A DNA stretch of 64,000 nucleotides from Maniola hyperantus. Lineage: Eukaryota; Arthropoda; Insecta; Lepidoptera; Nymphalidae. The DNA is taken from positions 1,612,001-1,676,000 of the forward strand of contig NC_048556.1 in the NCBI RefSeq assembly GCF_902806685.2, written 5' to 3'. The notes under the pieces are model-generated. The model was given only the letters and a program-made list of their open reading frames with translations. It did not search any database and had not been told where the DNA came from. Shown here in pieces: positions 14,301-27,700 of this stretch (position 1 is the first letter of the stretch; each line of letters begins with the position of its first letter). The position numbers were made by a program, and so were the translations under genes.

Positions 14301-17300
14301 CAAAATCTATTTCGCTTATGTTAAACGTCAAGATCAAAATAAATGTAATGTCAGGTCATCCAATTGCTAATAGTATGACCTTGAGTTGGAGAGAGAAGTT
14401 AGCAGGAGCTAACAAGGTCATGGGTCAACCCATTAGCATTTGGACGGCGTAATATGGGTCGTATTCATACAATTTGATCTTGACCTTAATAAGATGAAGC
14501 TGAAAATTGACATTCCCCATGATAAGATAAACAATACACGTTTTTAGGGTTCCGTACCTCAAAAGGAAAAACGGAATCCTTTATAGGATCACTTTGTTGT
14601 GTGTCTTTCTGTCTGTCTAGAGTTCTGTCAGTCGGTCTGTCAAGAAACCTACAGGGTACGTCTCGCTGACTTAGAATCATGAAATTTGGCAGGTAGGTAG
14701 GTCTTATAGCAGACATAAGGGGGAAAATCTGAAAACCGTGAATATAGGGTCACATCACACAAAAAAAAATTAAATTGTGGATGACCACAATTTAATTTGT
14801 TTTTATTTCGAACATTGAGAATACGAATTATTAGTTCATGAGAACTAATAATTAGTAATTTTAATTTTCGAACTAAGTCAAGTGGGGTATCATATGAAAG
14901 AGCTTTACCTGTGCATTCTAAAACAGATTTTTATTTATTTTTGTGCATCATAGTTTTTGAATTAGCTATCGTGCAAAATGTCGAAAAAATACAACTGTAG
15001 TACGGAACTCTCGGTGCGCGAGCCCGACTCGCACTTGGCCGGTTTTTCATACTTCCAAAGCTATTAGTAAAAGTCCAAAAAGCTTCAAGTCATCATTACT
15101 TTCTCTGTCAAGTAGAAACGGAAGTACGTAGTGTTTGATTTGTTGTATCTACTGGTACCTATATTATTGCTCATGTGTTTACAAACTCCACTCACGCGTA
15201 AAATCACTCTTAATTCATAAGCAACTTGTAGAATAGGATTCTTCGTCTGTGATATAGTTTGAATTGACACACGTTTGCTTGATATCGCTGATGAAAATAT
15301 TGTTAAGGAAGAGCGGTGTCTTCTGACACAGGAGTAGTTCGCCTACTCCTAAAAGAAGGCTCCAACCTCCTACAGCTACTGTAAACTCAAGTTATTTGAA
15401 ATAAATTATTTATTTATTTATTTATTTAATTGAATACCGTTCAAAACCTGTTCACATGTTAGGTTTTCATTATAAATACTATCTGTCCCGGCTTTACTCA
15501 CGTGTGTAGTCGACCTTAGCCCGACTAGTTTCGAACCCATACGGGGTCCTTTTTCAAGGGAGTCACAACTGCCTCTACCTCACGTGCGTCCCGCAGTCAA
15601 AACCGCGGCGCGTGCGCGGACGGACTCCCTTGAAAAAGGACCCCGTATGGGTTCGAAACTAGTCGGGTTAACGTCGACTACACACGTGAGTAAAGCCGGG
15701 ACAGATAGTATTTATAATAGAAATCACTCACGGTAGTTTAAACGCTAAAATGTTAGGTTTTATTTTTGAGACATTAGTTAGGTTTCGGAATATTACACTA
15801 AATAATCAGATAAACTTAATATTTGATTATACAAAGTCTTGATCACCGCCGCAAGGTCGCTGGGTTATCGGTTTTTTATAGGATATATTTCGGAGAGTGT
15901 GCTTAGGAACTTTTCGATCTTTTCCCCTTTCACTATTTTACCTGACGACCCTTTTATCTGACGACCTCCCTGGCGCAGTGGTGAGCGCTGTGGTCTTGGA
16001 ATTTTATAATTTCTAAATTTCTGGTCTGGTCTGGTGGGAGGCTTCGGCCGTGGCTAGTTACCACCCTACCAGCAAAGCCGTGCCGCCAAGCGATTTAGCG
16101 TTCCGGTACGATGCCGTGTAGAAACCAAAGGGGTATGGGTTTAATAAAAACTGGCATACCCCTTCCATGTTAGTCCGCTATCATCTTAGACTGCATCATC
16201 ACTTACCACCAGGTGAGAATGCAGTCAAGGGCTAACTTGTATCCGAGTAAAAAAAAAAAAAAAAACACCGAACCGCAAAACGTCAACCGAGTTTCCATCC
16301 TTATGTCGTCGACATTCCATCTACACGCACGAAACGTTTTGCGTCATCATTCCTCATACGCATGGCTAAGGTTTGGAATACTCTTCCACGATATGTGCTT
16401 CCTACCAATAACAACCCGGGTATCTTTAAAACAAGCGTGCATAGGCATCTTCTGGGTAAACGCGTCCCATTTTAGGCCTGATCATCACTTTCCATCAGGT
16501 GTAATTGTGGGCAAGCGTTAACTTGTCTACAGTGAATTTAAAAAAAATACAACAGATAGAGAATCATTGTTTGGCAAAATAATAAAAATAAACGGCATTT
16601 TTTGAATCTACAGTAGATGTAGTGTTTGAAAATTCTGAAGGGAATATACCTAGTTAATTTAAGCGGACGTAGCTTGTTCAAAGAACCCTTAATGGAATAA
16701 ATAATGATGGGAATCAAAGAAAGTATGAAAAGGGGTCAACGATTATTATTATGGACAAAGGAAATGATAACATTGGCCTTATCGTATCGCATATCAATGA
16801 CAATGATAATATACTTAGTGCAAAAAAGATTACTTTTAAAATAGACGAATACTGACAGTACAATAACTAAGTACATCCATATACTTTGAATTATCAATCC
16901 GAGAAAGTATAATATTACTAGCTGACTCGCTGACGTCGTCCGCGTGGAATTAGGTTTTTAAAAATCCCGCGAGAACTCTTTGATTTTTCCGAGATAAAAA
17001 GTAGCTTATGACACTCTCCAGGTCTTTATCTATACTCATGCAAAAAATCAAGTCAATCCGTTGCACCGTTGCGACGTGATTGAAGGACAAACCAACAAAC
17101 ATGAGATGATGAGTTCCCATGGGATTGTTGAAAATCTAAAACTACGCGGACGAAGTCACGGGCATCATCTAGTTCTGTATAAAGAAAAACCTTTTAATTT
17201 CAACTCTTACGAATGGGTGGTCTCATAACCCGTTATCTTACAGTTTTAGCTTTAATTAAATAAGTTGTATAACGCTTGCATTTGATTGAAACACTTTGAA

Positions 17301-20300
17301 TTGCAAAGTATTGTGAATGTGAGGTGAACGCGGCGGTATTCGACATAAAATTTGAATATTTAAACACTTATCTATAAGAACATACATAAAACTATTGTAA
17401 TCAACTCGATAATTGGCTATTTAAGGCTCGTTTAGGGGAAATAGAATTTTAATAGGACTATATTGATAAACATGAAGTTAATTCAGCGAAAGGCTCATAC
17501 TAATTCAAATTAATTTTTAGTAAACGAAGCTGCGAAGTCGCCATTCCAGCACTTTGGGACCCCAACATATATCGGTTTTCTGAACTATGTGCCCTGCCCA
17601 TTGCCACTTCAGCTTCACCACCCGTTGAGCTATGTCGGTTACTCTAGTTCTACGGATCTCCTCATTTCTATTTGATCACGTGAAGAAACTCCAAGCATAG
17701 CTCTCTCCATCGCCCGTTGAGTGACTCTGAGCTTTCTTATGAGGCCCATAGTTAGCGACCATGTCTAGGATCCATGTCATCACTGGCAACACGCACTGTT
17801 CGATAACTTTGATCTTCAAGCACTGAGGAAGACGCAGCGTTGGAAGACCCTCCACTAGGTGGACGGACATCAGACAAGTCTCAGGAAGCCGTTGGATTCA
17901 GGCGGCGCAAGACCGTGGCATGTGGAAGTCCCTACAAGAGGCCAGGTCCAGCAGTGGACGTCTATCGGTCGATGATGATGATGATGATGATGATAGAGCT
18001 TGAAGTACAATACAATATAACTAATCAACTAATGCGCTAATTGCAGAGACGTTTACAAGTAAATGAAACAAATAGAAAAACAACACAATCATTCTGATAA
18101 GCATCTAAACATATTTAGCCATAAATGAAATTACCAGTAACGACACTTTATATGAAGAAAACATATTACACATCGGATATATGTATACATATATTCCGCA
18201 ATGTTATAAAATTGTTAAAGCATTACTAACAATGACAAGACCATGACTAACTTATAAATCATAATTGACTCAGCTTAAGTTTTTTTTTTATTCAGATACA
18301 AGTTAGCCCTTGACTGCAATCTCACCTGGTGGTAAGTGATGATGCAGTCTAAGATGATAGCGGGCTAACCTGGATGGGGTATGGCAGTTTTTATTATACC
18401 CATACCCCTTTGGTTTCTACACGGCATCGTACCGGAACGCTAAATCGCTTCGCGGCACGGCTTTGCCGGTAGGGTGGTAACTAGCCACGGCCGAAGCCTC
18501 CCACCAGACCAGACCAGAAATTTAGAAATGATAAAATTCCAAACCCCTGCCAGGAATCGAACCCGGGACCTCCCACTATTAAGACCACAGCACTCACCAC
18601 TGCGCCAGAGAGGTCGTCGAAGTAGGTATATCTTAAGGCCCAAGACACGGGGCTGCTCGCGAAATTAAAATTTAATTTGGTTTTTCACAATTTGTAAACT
18701 GTTGTAAACGTTGTAAACGTTGTTGACAAAGTAGACTTATGGCATTCAAAATTAAAATTTCGCCCCTAGCAATATGATCTTCATAGGTTTATATATAAAA
18801 TCTTTACTTAAAAGTGTCCAGTTTAAGAAATTATTAAAAATAATGACTAATTTGTGAGTAGCTCACGTAAAACTCATCCCTGAGCTTCACCCTCACCCTC
18901 AGCCCTGATGCTGTAAGGAATTCCATTCTTAAATAGAAGTGATCCCACGAGATTTTTAAAGAATCATGCGTTTAAATGTTTTTACGAAATTTGGTAGGGA
19001 GATATCTTGCATCTCGGGGACGGGCTACTACGGATAGACTACATTTTAGCGTTTAAACTACCGTGAGTGATTTCCATTATAAATACTATCTGACTACACT
19101 TTGTCTACTACATTTTGTCCTGGAAAATCAAAAGTTCCCACGGGATTTTTGAAAAACCTAAATTCACGTGGGCGAAGCCGCGGGTATCAGCTAGTGTTAG
19201 AATAGTTTTCTCTAGCCGGGTAGCATGGCATGTGCTCGGTCCTGAAGGAAGTCGGCCTATCGTTATTTTTGTCGCTACTCCTTCCCGCAGGAGTTAATTT
19301 TGTACATTTTTGATGCACTACAAGCACAAGAGTATTTCTGTCTCAGGCCATTAATACTCGCGCGTGCTCAGGATACTGGGAATGGTTTATTATAATTTGA
19401 AACAAAAGTTGGGAGATATGGCGCCTACTCGGTTATAAACAAACTAGCTTATTCCCGCGACTTCGTCCGCGTGGATATAGGTTTTTAAGAATCCTGTGGG
19501 AACTCTTTGATTTTCCGGGACGAATAGTTGCCTATGTCAATGTCTGGGACCCAAGCTACCTCTGTTTAGTTCTTGCATTTCACGAAGGCCACTGACTAAT
19601 GCTTGTGTTTAAGTCGTATCGGTATACGTAAGGTAAGTACTAAGTACACTAAATGTGTGCGTTTGACAGCGCTTGCTCGCGACTGATTGGTCCGACATGC
19701 ACGCACACTTACGCAATGACCATGTAAACGACGTTACCACAAGTAAAGTTCACTAGCCTTCGTGAATTGCAAGAACTGTACCTAATTTCATACAAATCAG
19801 TTAAACGGATGGGCCTTTAAGGATCCCGTGGGAACTCTTTGATTTTACGGGATAAAAAGTAGCCTATTTCTTTTATTTCATAAAAATCGATTAAACTGTT
19901 GCGCCGTGAAAAGCTAGCAGACAGACAGACACACTTTCGCATCCATACTAATATTATAAATGCGAAAGTGTGTCTGTCTGTCTGTCTGTCTGCTAGCTTT
20001 TTACGCCGCACCCGTTTAACCGATTTGGATGAACAGATTTGGTAAAGAGATAGCTTGCATCCCGGGGAAGGACATAGGCTACTTTTGATCCCGGAAAATC
20101 AAAGAGTTCCCACGGGATTTTTAAAAACCTATATCCACGCGCACGAAGTTGCGGGCATCAGCTACTTTATAATATAAGTATATATAGTAGTATAAACGCA
20201 AATGTCTCTAGCATTATTGTAATACCAGAGATTCCTAGCGTTCTGAAATTAGCCAATGGAGTATTCGATGCAATACAATATTCACACCAAGTGTACTGTT

Positions 20301-21746
20301 TTTGTTTCGAGCGTGTATTAGAGTAGTTCATTGCGATCTGACCTCATAATTGAAGTTATATAAGATGACCCGGTCATGTACGGACGACCTATACGAATAG
20401 CCTAATAGGTACAGTGTTTCCCAAACATTGTTCTGCCATGGCCCGGTAATTTTCACATTGCCCCTCCGTGACCCACTTAACACTTCCCAAGCTGGTTTCA
20501 TTAGGTACCCCGGCGAACTTCGTACCGCCTAACAGTCGATTCTTTTTCAGGAATTTTTTAAAATTTTTCTCTCCGTAAGAACCATCCCCGTGCCGTACTT
20601 CAAGGAATATTATGGAAAAAAAGTTAGCGAAATCGGTTCAGCTGTTCAGCTGTGTGAGATTTGCGATCAGCAACAAATTCAGCGATTCATTTTTATATAA
20701 AGAGATAATATTATCGAAATTTGGTAATATTTTTAAAACAATGCGGGAATGTTGCGACCCGGGATTTTATTTTGATGGCCCGGTACTGGGTCGCGACCCG
20801 GCAAATGGGAAACGCTGGCCTAATAGAATAGACTCAAGAAATAGATTTAGTAGATGAAGAATACCTAATACGTGATTCTATGAACACGATGAAGTCTGAA
20901 GTCTGTAAAATAGTTGGCAAATGATACTTGTTAATATTCGGTCATCCCCGAAAACAAACTCAAACTCAAGTTATTTATTCAGAATTGGTAAAATTTTACG
21001 CTTCCTGATTGTCATAAATTTTTATTTGTAAGTTGATATGATATAGTTGTGATAATTAATACGCACTTAAAACTAAAGCTACGAGGGTTCCAAACGCGCC
21101 CAGGTTCGAGAAGAGCCGACAACAAACTCAGCCGGGTTTTCTTTTACTATCACCACTTTATCAAATCACTTAGAACACAAAGCTGTTAAGCAACTCATTC
21201 CCAAGCTTTCTTATCATTCAAATAATCCTTTGTAATAGGATTTTTCAATAAGTTTACGTTTTATGAAAACTTTGAACTTGTTGATGGGCATCTCCAATAT
21301 GTCTTCTGGAAGGCTTTGACGAAAAACATGACAGGCTTTGACGAAAAACCGACGCATGTTCACAGCTCGAACATTACGCCAAGAGGCGCTATACAAGTTG
21401 GCCGAGCGCGTTTGGCCAATGTGTACAAGGGGCTTTAAACTTTACGTTGTAGGTGCGTATGTTACTTTCTCCATTCCAGTAAATTATGTTTGTACTCTAC
21501 AGTTGGATGGTGAAAATTAGAAAATTGGAAAGCGAAATTATTTAAATGGCCACTAATAATACGATCTTGTTTTAGGTGCTAGCTTAGATCGCCTGCAAAC
21601 TGAAGACTAAAATCAATAGTTATTATCTATTCTGCATCGTGTCCTAATTACTGAGGGTCGCGACCCCTTTCCATTAATCACAAAATAGTAAGAGTTTTTT
21701 TGGTATAATAATACGGTGCGTTCCCTATAAATAAAATAAATAAAAT

Positions 21747-21779
<33 letters not shown>

Positions 21780-24700
21780 GCCTTTATTATTCCTTATCTT
21801 GATAGTTCCCTATAGTTCCGCATAATTATTTATTACTAGTTGATGCCCGCGACTTCGTCCGCGTGGATTTAGGTTTCTAAAAGTCCCATGGGAACTCTTT
21901 GCTTTTCCGGGATAAAAAGCCTATATCCTTCCCCGGGATGCAAGTAATCTCGGTACCAAATTTCATCAGAATCGGTTGAACGGATGGGACGTGAAAAGCT
22001 AGCAGATAGACAGACACACTTTCGCATTTATAATATTAGTATGGACTAGTTGATGCCCGCGAAATCCCGTGGGAACTCTTTGGTTTTCAAAGTAGCCTAT
22101 GTCCTTCCCCGGGATGCAAGCTATCGCTGTACCAATTTTCGTCAAAATCGGTTGAACGGATGGGCCGTGAAAGGCTAGCAGACGCCTCGCACAACCCGCA
22201 CGACACCCGCACTCTCTCGCACCGGGGGCTGTGCGGGTGTGCGGAGCGTCCCCACCCCGATTGCATCTCGACCTGTGTCATACTATAGTACCTACCCAAT
22301 AATTTCCTAGGTAAACTAGTAACAATCCAGTAACAATTCGAATGCACTGAGTTATGATTGCAATGCGGGATCAGAGGTCAAGCGCCGCCGTTGTTGAGTG
22401 GAATTCTACCTACATCGGCCGATAGCCGAGATATTTCCGACACACCTTTAGCGTGGATTGTAGTTAAATTTTTTTTTTTAAAATTAATCAAAGAATATTA
22501 GCCATATTAAATGACTAATATTCCCCTTTCCTCTCCAACAAAGCGTCAGGCTTGTGCTAGGAGTAGGTACCACAATAGTGCAACGGGCGGGTTTTGAACC
22601 GTCGACCTTTCGGTTTTCAGTCCACTCCTTTACCGATTAAGCTATTGAGGCTCTAAATATATACCCTCTAACAAATAAACCTGGAATAGCAGTGGAATAG
22701 TTATACTCTGTTTTGTCTTTCTCTGTCATCAGTAATTTGACATTTGAAGGAAAAAGACAAAACAGAGTATAACTATTCCGCCGCTATTCCAGGTTTATTT
22801 GTTAGAGGGTTTAGGTATAGTACGCGACAGGTCGAGATGACAATCGGAGTATGAGGTGGGGGGGACGCCCCGAACACCCGTACTTCACCCGCGCTCACGT
22901 GCACCGGGTTAGCGCGGGTGTGCGCGGCGTTCCCTCCCCGATTGCCATCTCGACCTGTCCCCTACTATATATCCTTAACATACACTGTAGGGCGATTGTC
23001 TAAAACCTGCATCAATCATTATTACAATCGCAATTGTTCTGATTGGCTGAATTTGTGCGATTCTTGTTGCAACAATGCATTGTGGCCAATAGTGAGCGAG
23101 CATTAACCAATCAGAGATGATTGCGATCGTGACATTGTAGCTGTCAAACAACCGCGGTAGGGCCACTGGCTACTCCAGATACAGCAATTTATTTATTTAT
23201 TTATTTTTATTATTCATGTACCAAAAATTGTAGTTACAAAGTAATAATAAATTTAAGTAAGTGGGCAAGAATAACTCTAATTTCTAAACATTATAAAAGG
23301 TATAGCTGACTGACTAAATACACTGCACAAATTTCAAACCCCTATTTTACCCCCTTATGGGTTGAATTTAAAAAAAAATCCTTTTTTAGCAGATATCTAC
23401 GTCATAATAGACTAGGTGCATGCCAAATTTCAGTCCGATCCTTCAAATAGTTTGAGCTGTGCATTCATAGATCAGTCAGTCAGCCAAGACACGTCTTTTT
23501 ATATAGATTTAGATAAAAATCATCTGAATGGAAAACAAATGACGTGATTCTGAATTTCATTAGCTTTGTATTAAGTCACATGATTCATACTTATATTAAG
23601 TTAAGCGTGTTATTATGCATGCCGAGGGATTTAACAAAAGTATGTTAGATTTGCATAAACTAGCTATTCGAGTCATTCGAGATGTGTCGGAGACAGGTGC
23701 TCGATTTCCTATGTCGATTTTCTATAATCGATACCCATCTATACTAATCCGTCTGAATCAGTAGGATTATAAATGCGAAAGTGTGTTTGTTTGTTAGTGT
23801 GTTGGTTTGTCCTTCAATTACGTCGCAAAGGAGCAACGGATCGACGTGATTTTTGCATGGATATATTTAAAGACCTGGAGAGTGACATCTCTACTTGTAA
23901 TCCCGGCAGTGGCGTGCACAGGGTTTGAAACCAGGGTAGGCATTAGTTAGGTAGGCACCTGTTTACTGGCAGGTCATAATGTAAAATTTGCATTGAGCTA
24001 TTACAACTGGGTAAGCAGTGCATTTATGCCTCTATGACCTGCACGCCACTGAATCCCGGAAAATCAAAGAGTTCCCACGGGGTTTTTAAAAACCTACATC
24101 CACGCGTACGAAGGCGCGGGCATCAGCTAGTGATGGTATAAATGCGAAAGTGTGTCTGTCTGTGTGCTAGCTTTTTACGGCCTAACAGTTTAACCGATTT
24201 CGATAACAATGGAATTTTAGTTACATCCCGAGGACGGACATACTACTTCTATCCCGGAAAATTAAAGACTTCTTAAGGGTTTCTTAAAGGCCCACCCGTT
24301 TAACCGATTTACAGAGGCAGCTGGCATACCAAAAATTGACATAGGCAATTATTTATCCCGGAAAATCTAAGAGTTCCCACAGGATTTTTAAAACCAGTAA
24401 CTTACTTGGACGAAGCATCGTCTAGTATTCCCGCGATATTAATAGATATAGGGCCGGTTGTTTCAAACCATTGGTCTTCGTAAGATACGTTCGTTAAAAT
24501 TTAACAGACGTAGACTTAATAGTAAGTAGTAGTTTAATAGACTTTAACATCTGTTAATTTAAGAGCGTTGCTTCATTGTACAAAAAACCGTTCGTCATTG
24601 TTATTTTGGTTGCGAAACTAACCCTATAAATTAACTTATTTCTCCGTATCCTTTTTTATTTCATTTAATATTAAATTATATAGTTGTTAATATTGCTACT

Positions 24701-27700
24701 TCGCATTTTAAACACTTTTTCTCTCTTACACATTCTCTTTCATCTTCAAAAAAACTACCATTAATAGCATTGAATTAAATTGATTCCATTATAATTTGTA
24801 AATAAACGTTCTGTAGGTATGTAGGAAGTATGAAGTTACGAACTGATTTGACGATTACCAAGGCGCATGGCGCCAGCACTGGTTAACGTAAACGTAACAT
24901 TTTAACGAACGTTAGCGCTAATAGATGCTGAATCAACGCTTTTTCTATACTTACGTTCGTTAGCGCCATATTTAAAGGTTACGTGTCCGTCAAAATTTGT
25001 TGAAACAACCGGCCCATAGTACGCCCCGCACAACCGCACAGCCCCCGCGCTAACCCGGTGCGGGATTGCCATCTCGACATGTCGCGTATGTATAACTAGC
25101 TGACCCGCCCCGGCTTCGCTCGGGTGGAATTTAGAAACAAGGTGGGGGTTGAATTTCAAAAAAGCCTGGAAGACGTATTTCTTCATTTGTGACCGACAAC
25201 CCAAATACCAATTTTCGTGCAAATAACTTGAAAAATGACGGACTTTCATACAAACTTTCATCCCCTATTTAACCCATTTAGGGGTGGAATTTCAAAAAAT
25301 CTTTTCTTAGTGGATACTTACTCTTTACAAAGAACACACCCTCAAAATTTCATGTCTCTAGGACCAGCGGTTTAGGCTGTGCGTTGATATATATGTCAGT
25401 CAGTCAGTCAGTACTTTGAATTTTATATATATAGAAGATAAATGCGAAAATATGTTTGTTTGTTGCTTTGTTCTTCAATCACACGGCAATGGAGCAACGG
25501 ATCGACACGTTTTTTTGCATGGAAATAGGTAGGTAGTCAAAGACGTAGAAGGTGCCATTTTCCGGGATATAAACTATTTCAGTATCTTTCGTCAAAATCG
25601 GTTTAGCAGATGGGTCGTGAAAACACGAAATGTAAAAAACAGATACTTTTGCACTTACTTATAATATTAGCATGGAAGTATGTAGACTTCTTGCCCATTT
25701 CTGTGACAGAACTCAGATGGAATTTTGTTCTACAAGCTCTTAGCCTATTAGCATTGCATAACCGCGTCCTTGCGAGATGATGTCATGAGTTCTCTCGCGA
25801 TTCGCGTTTTGAATGGCCGGACGTATGAACGTATTTTCCGACGTAAGGAAATAATTCCGATTGAGCTCATCGACCGAAACTAATTCAATAGAGTACGCAC
25901 ATCGAGTCGTTGAGAGTACGTAGGCACGTATATGTTTAGTACAACCCGTCGGAAATATCTGAACACCTCGCTGGAATGCGCTTCCCCGCAGCTCGCCCAT
26001 TTTCGCCAGTACCGTTGCCAACGCAAGCACGTTGCATGACGTCATTAAGCTAGGTTCTCAGATATTTCCGACGGGTTGTACATGTGCAAATCTTGTTTGA
26101 GGTTCTGTAGTGTAAAAGGAAGGTTGTTTGACAGCTACAATGTCACGATCGCAATCATCTCTGATTGGTTAACGCTCGCTCACTATTGGCCACAATGCAT
26201 TGTTGCAACAAGAATCGCACAAATTCAGCCAATCAGAACAATTGGGATTGTAATAATGATTGATGCAGGTTTTAGACAATCGCCCTACAGGTCTGTCTCG
26301 TTTTAACTAAACTTAAGTAAGGATTAAGCGACTCTGAGTGCGGCAGATAGACGTATATTGTACCTAATAATATCACTTCTTTTTCACATTACTCTAGAGT
26401 CTAGGTAGTAAATATTATGATTGTTTACATCTTTTAGGTGGTAGATGCATCCGACTATTCGAAAGTACTTGTAAAAGTTTATTCGAATAAAAAAGATTTT
26501 TATTTATTTATTTATTTTATTTATTTATTTAGTTTAGTTTAGGTATCTACTCATTTTTTCGCCGCGAAGACTAACTAACTGTTTTGAACTAAAGGGCTGA
26601 TGAAAAACATACATACATGTAAATGACTTCACTAACACCAACACACCAACAAGAACTCACAACAAACACGAACAGCACCTTACACCACGTCACAAACAAA
26701 CAAGCACAAGCGATGATTACTGTAACAAAAATGTAAACAACTTACGTCGAGTTAGATTGTAACGAATTAAGTTTGCTGTCACGGCTGTCTTTACCCAGGG
26801 CGGGTTCAAGGCGTGCGGGGCAGTGGGCACCCGGGCGCAGAGTCCTAGGGGGCGCAAGCCGACTGCCCATAAATTTACCTACCTACCTAGATTTGATTTC
26901 GGGCGGTGCCGAAAGAGAAAGAAATATAACATGCCTCCCATGGGCAACTTTGTGAAAAATTTCGCGCTCGCTTCGCACGCGCTTTATGAATTTCTAAGTG
27001 CCTAGATTTGATTTCCGGGGGTGCCGAAAGGGACACAAATGCACCTCCCTTGAGCGATTTAAAAAAAAATCGCATTCGCTTTGCTCGCGATTTCTAAGGT
27101 TTTGAGTAGGTATCTAGATTTCACTTATTTTCCGAGAAATTTTTCTGTTGAAAAAATAAATAATTTCGCGCTCGCTTCCCTCGCGCTTATAGGTATAGTG
27201 CGCGACAGGTCGAGATGGAAACAACACACCCGCATAGCCCCCCTGCTAGCCCGGTGCGGGATAGCGTCGCGCGCCCGTGACGTGCGGGTGTGCGGGGCCG
27301 CCTCATGGTGGCTCCACACCAGCCCGGCGGCACGCCTGGCGGGTCAGCCGCCGGCTTTGTTCACGGCATTCGGCGGCACACAACAAAGCCGCGGATGTTA
27401 CTCGCCGGCATTGCCGCCGGGCCGAGCGCCACTAACTTCAACGATAATCACAGCGATGCTGCGGCTTCTGCGGCCTACAGCGGCAATGATATAAAAAATT
27501 GGCTCCATACCGCCGGTAAAGCCGCCGGCCCAACCCGGCGGCATGAGCCACCTTTATACCCCGATTGCCAGCTCGACCTGTCGCGTACTATATGTGTGCA
27601 GGTAATTATTAGATACTTTTAATAGGGGGCGGGGCGCAGACTAACTTTCGCACCCCGGCGCCGAATATGCTTAAGCCGGCCCTGTTTCCTGTTCCTTGTG

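Noticed and set aside
25740..26045. 101-codon minus frame as a gene
   Set aside because: It overlaps an inverted repeat and has no recognisable motif or splice-phase partner.
27081..27622. 137- and 110-codon plus frames in GC-rich DNA
   Set aside because: They are translations of nested MITEs.
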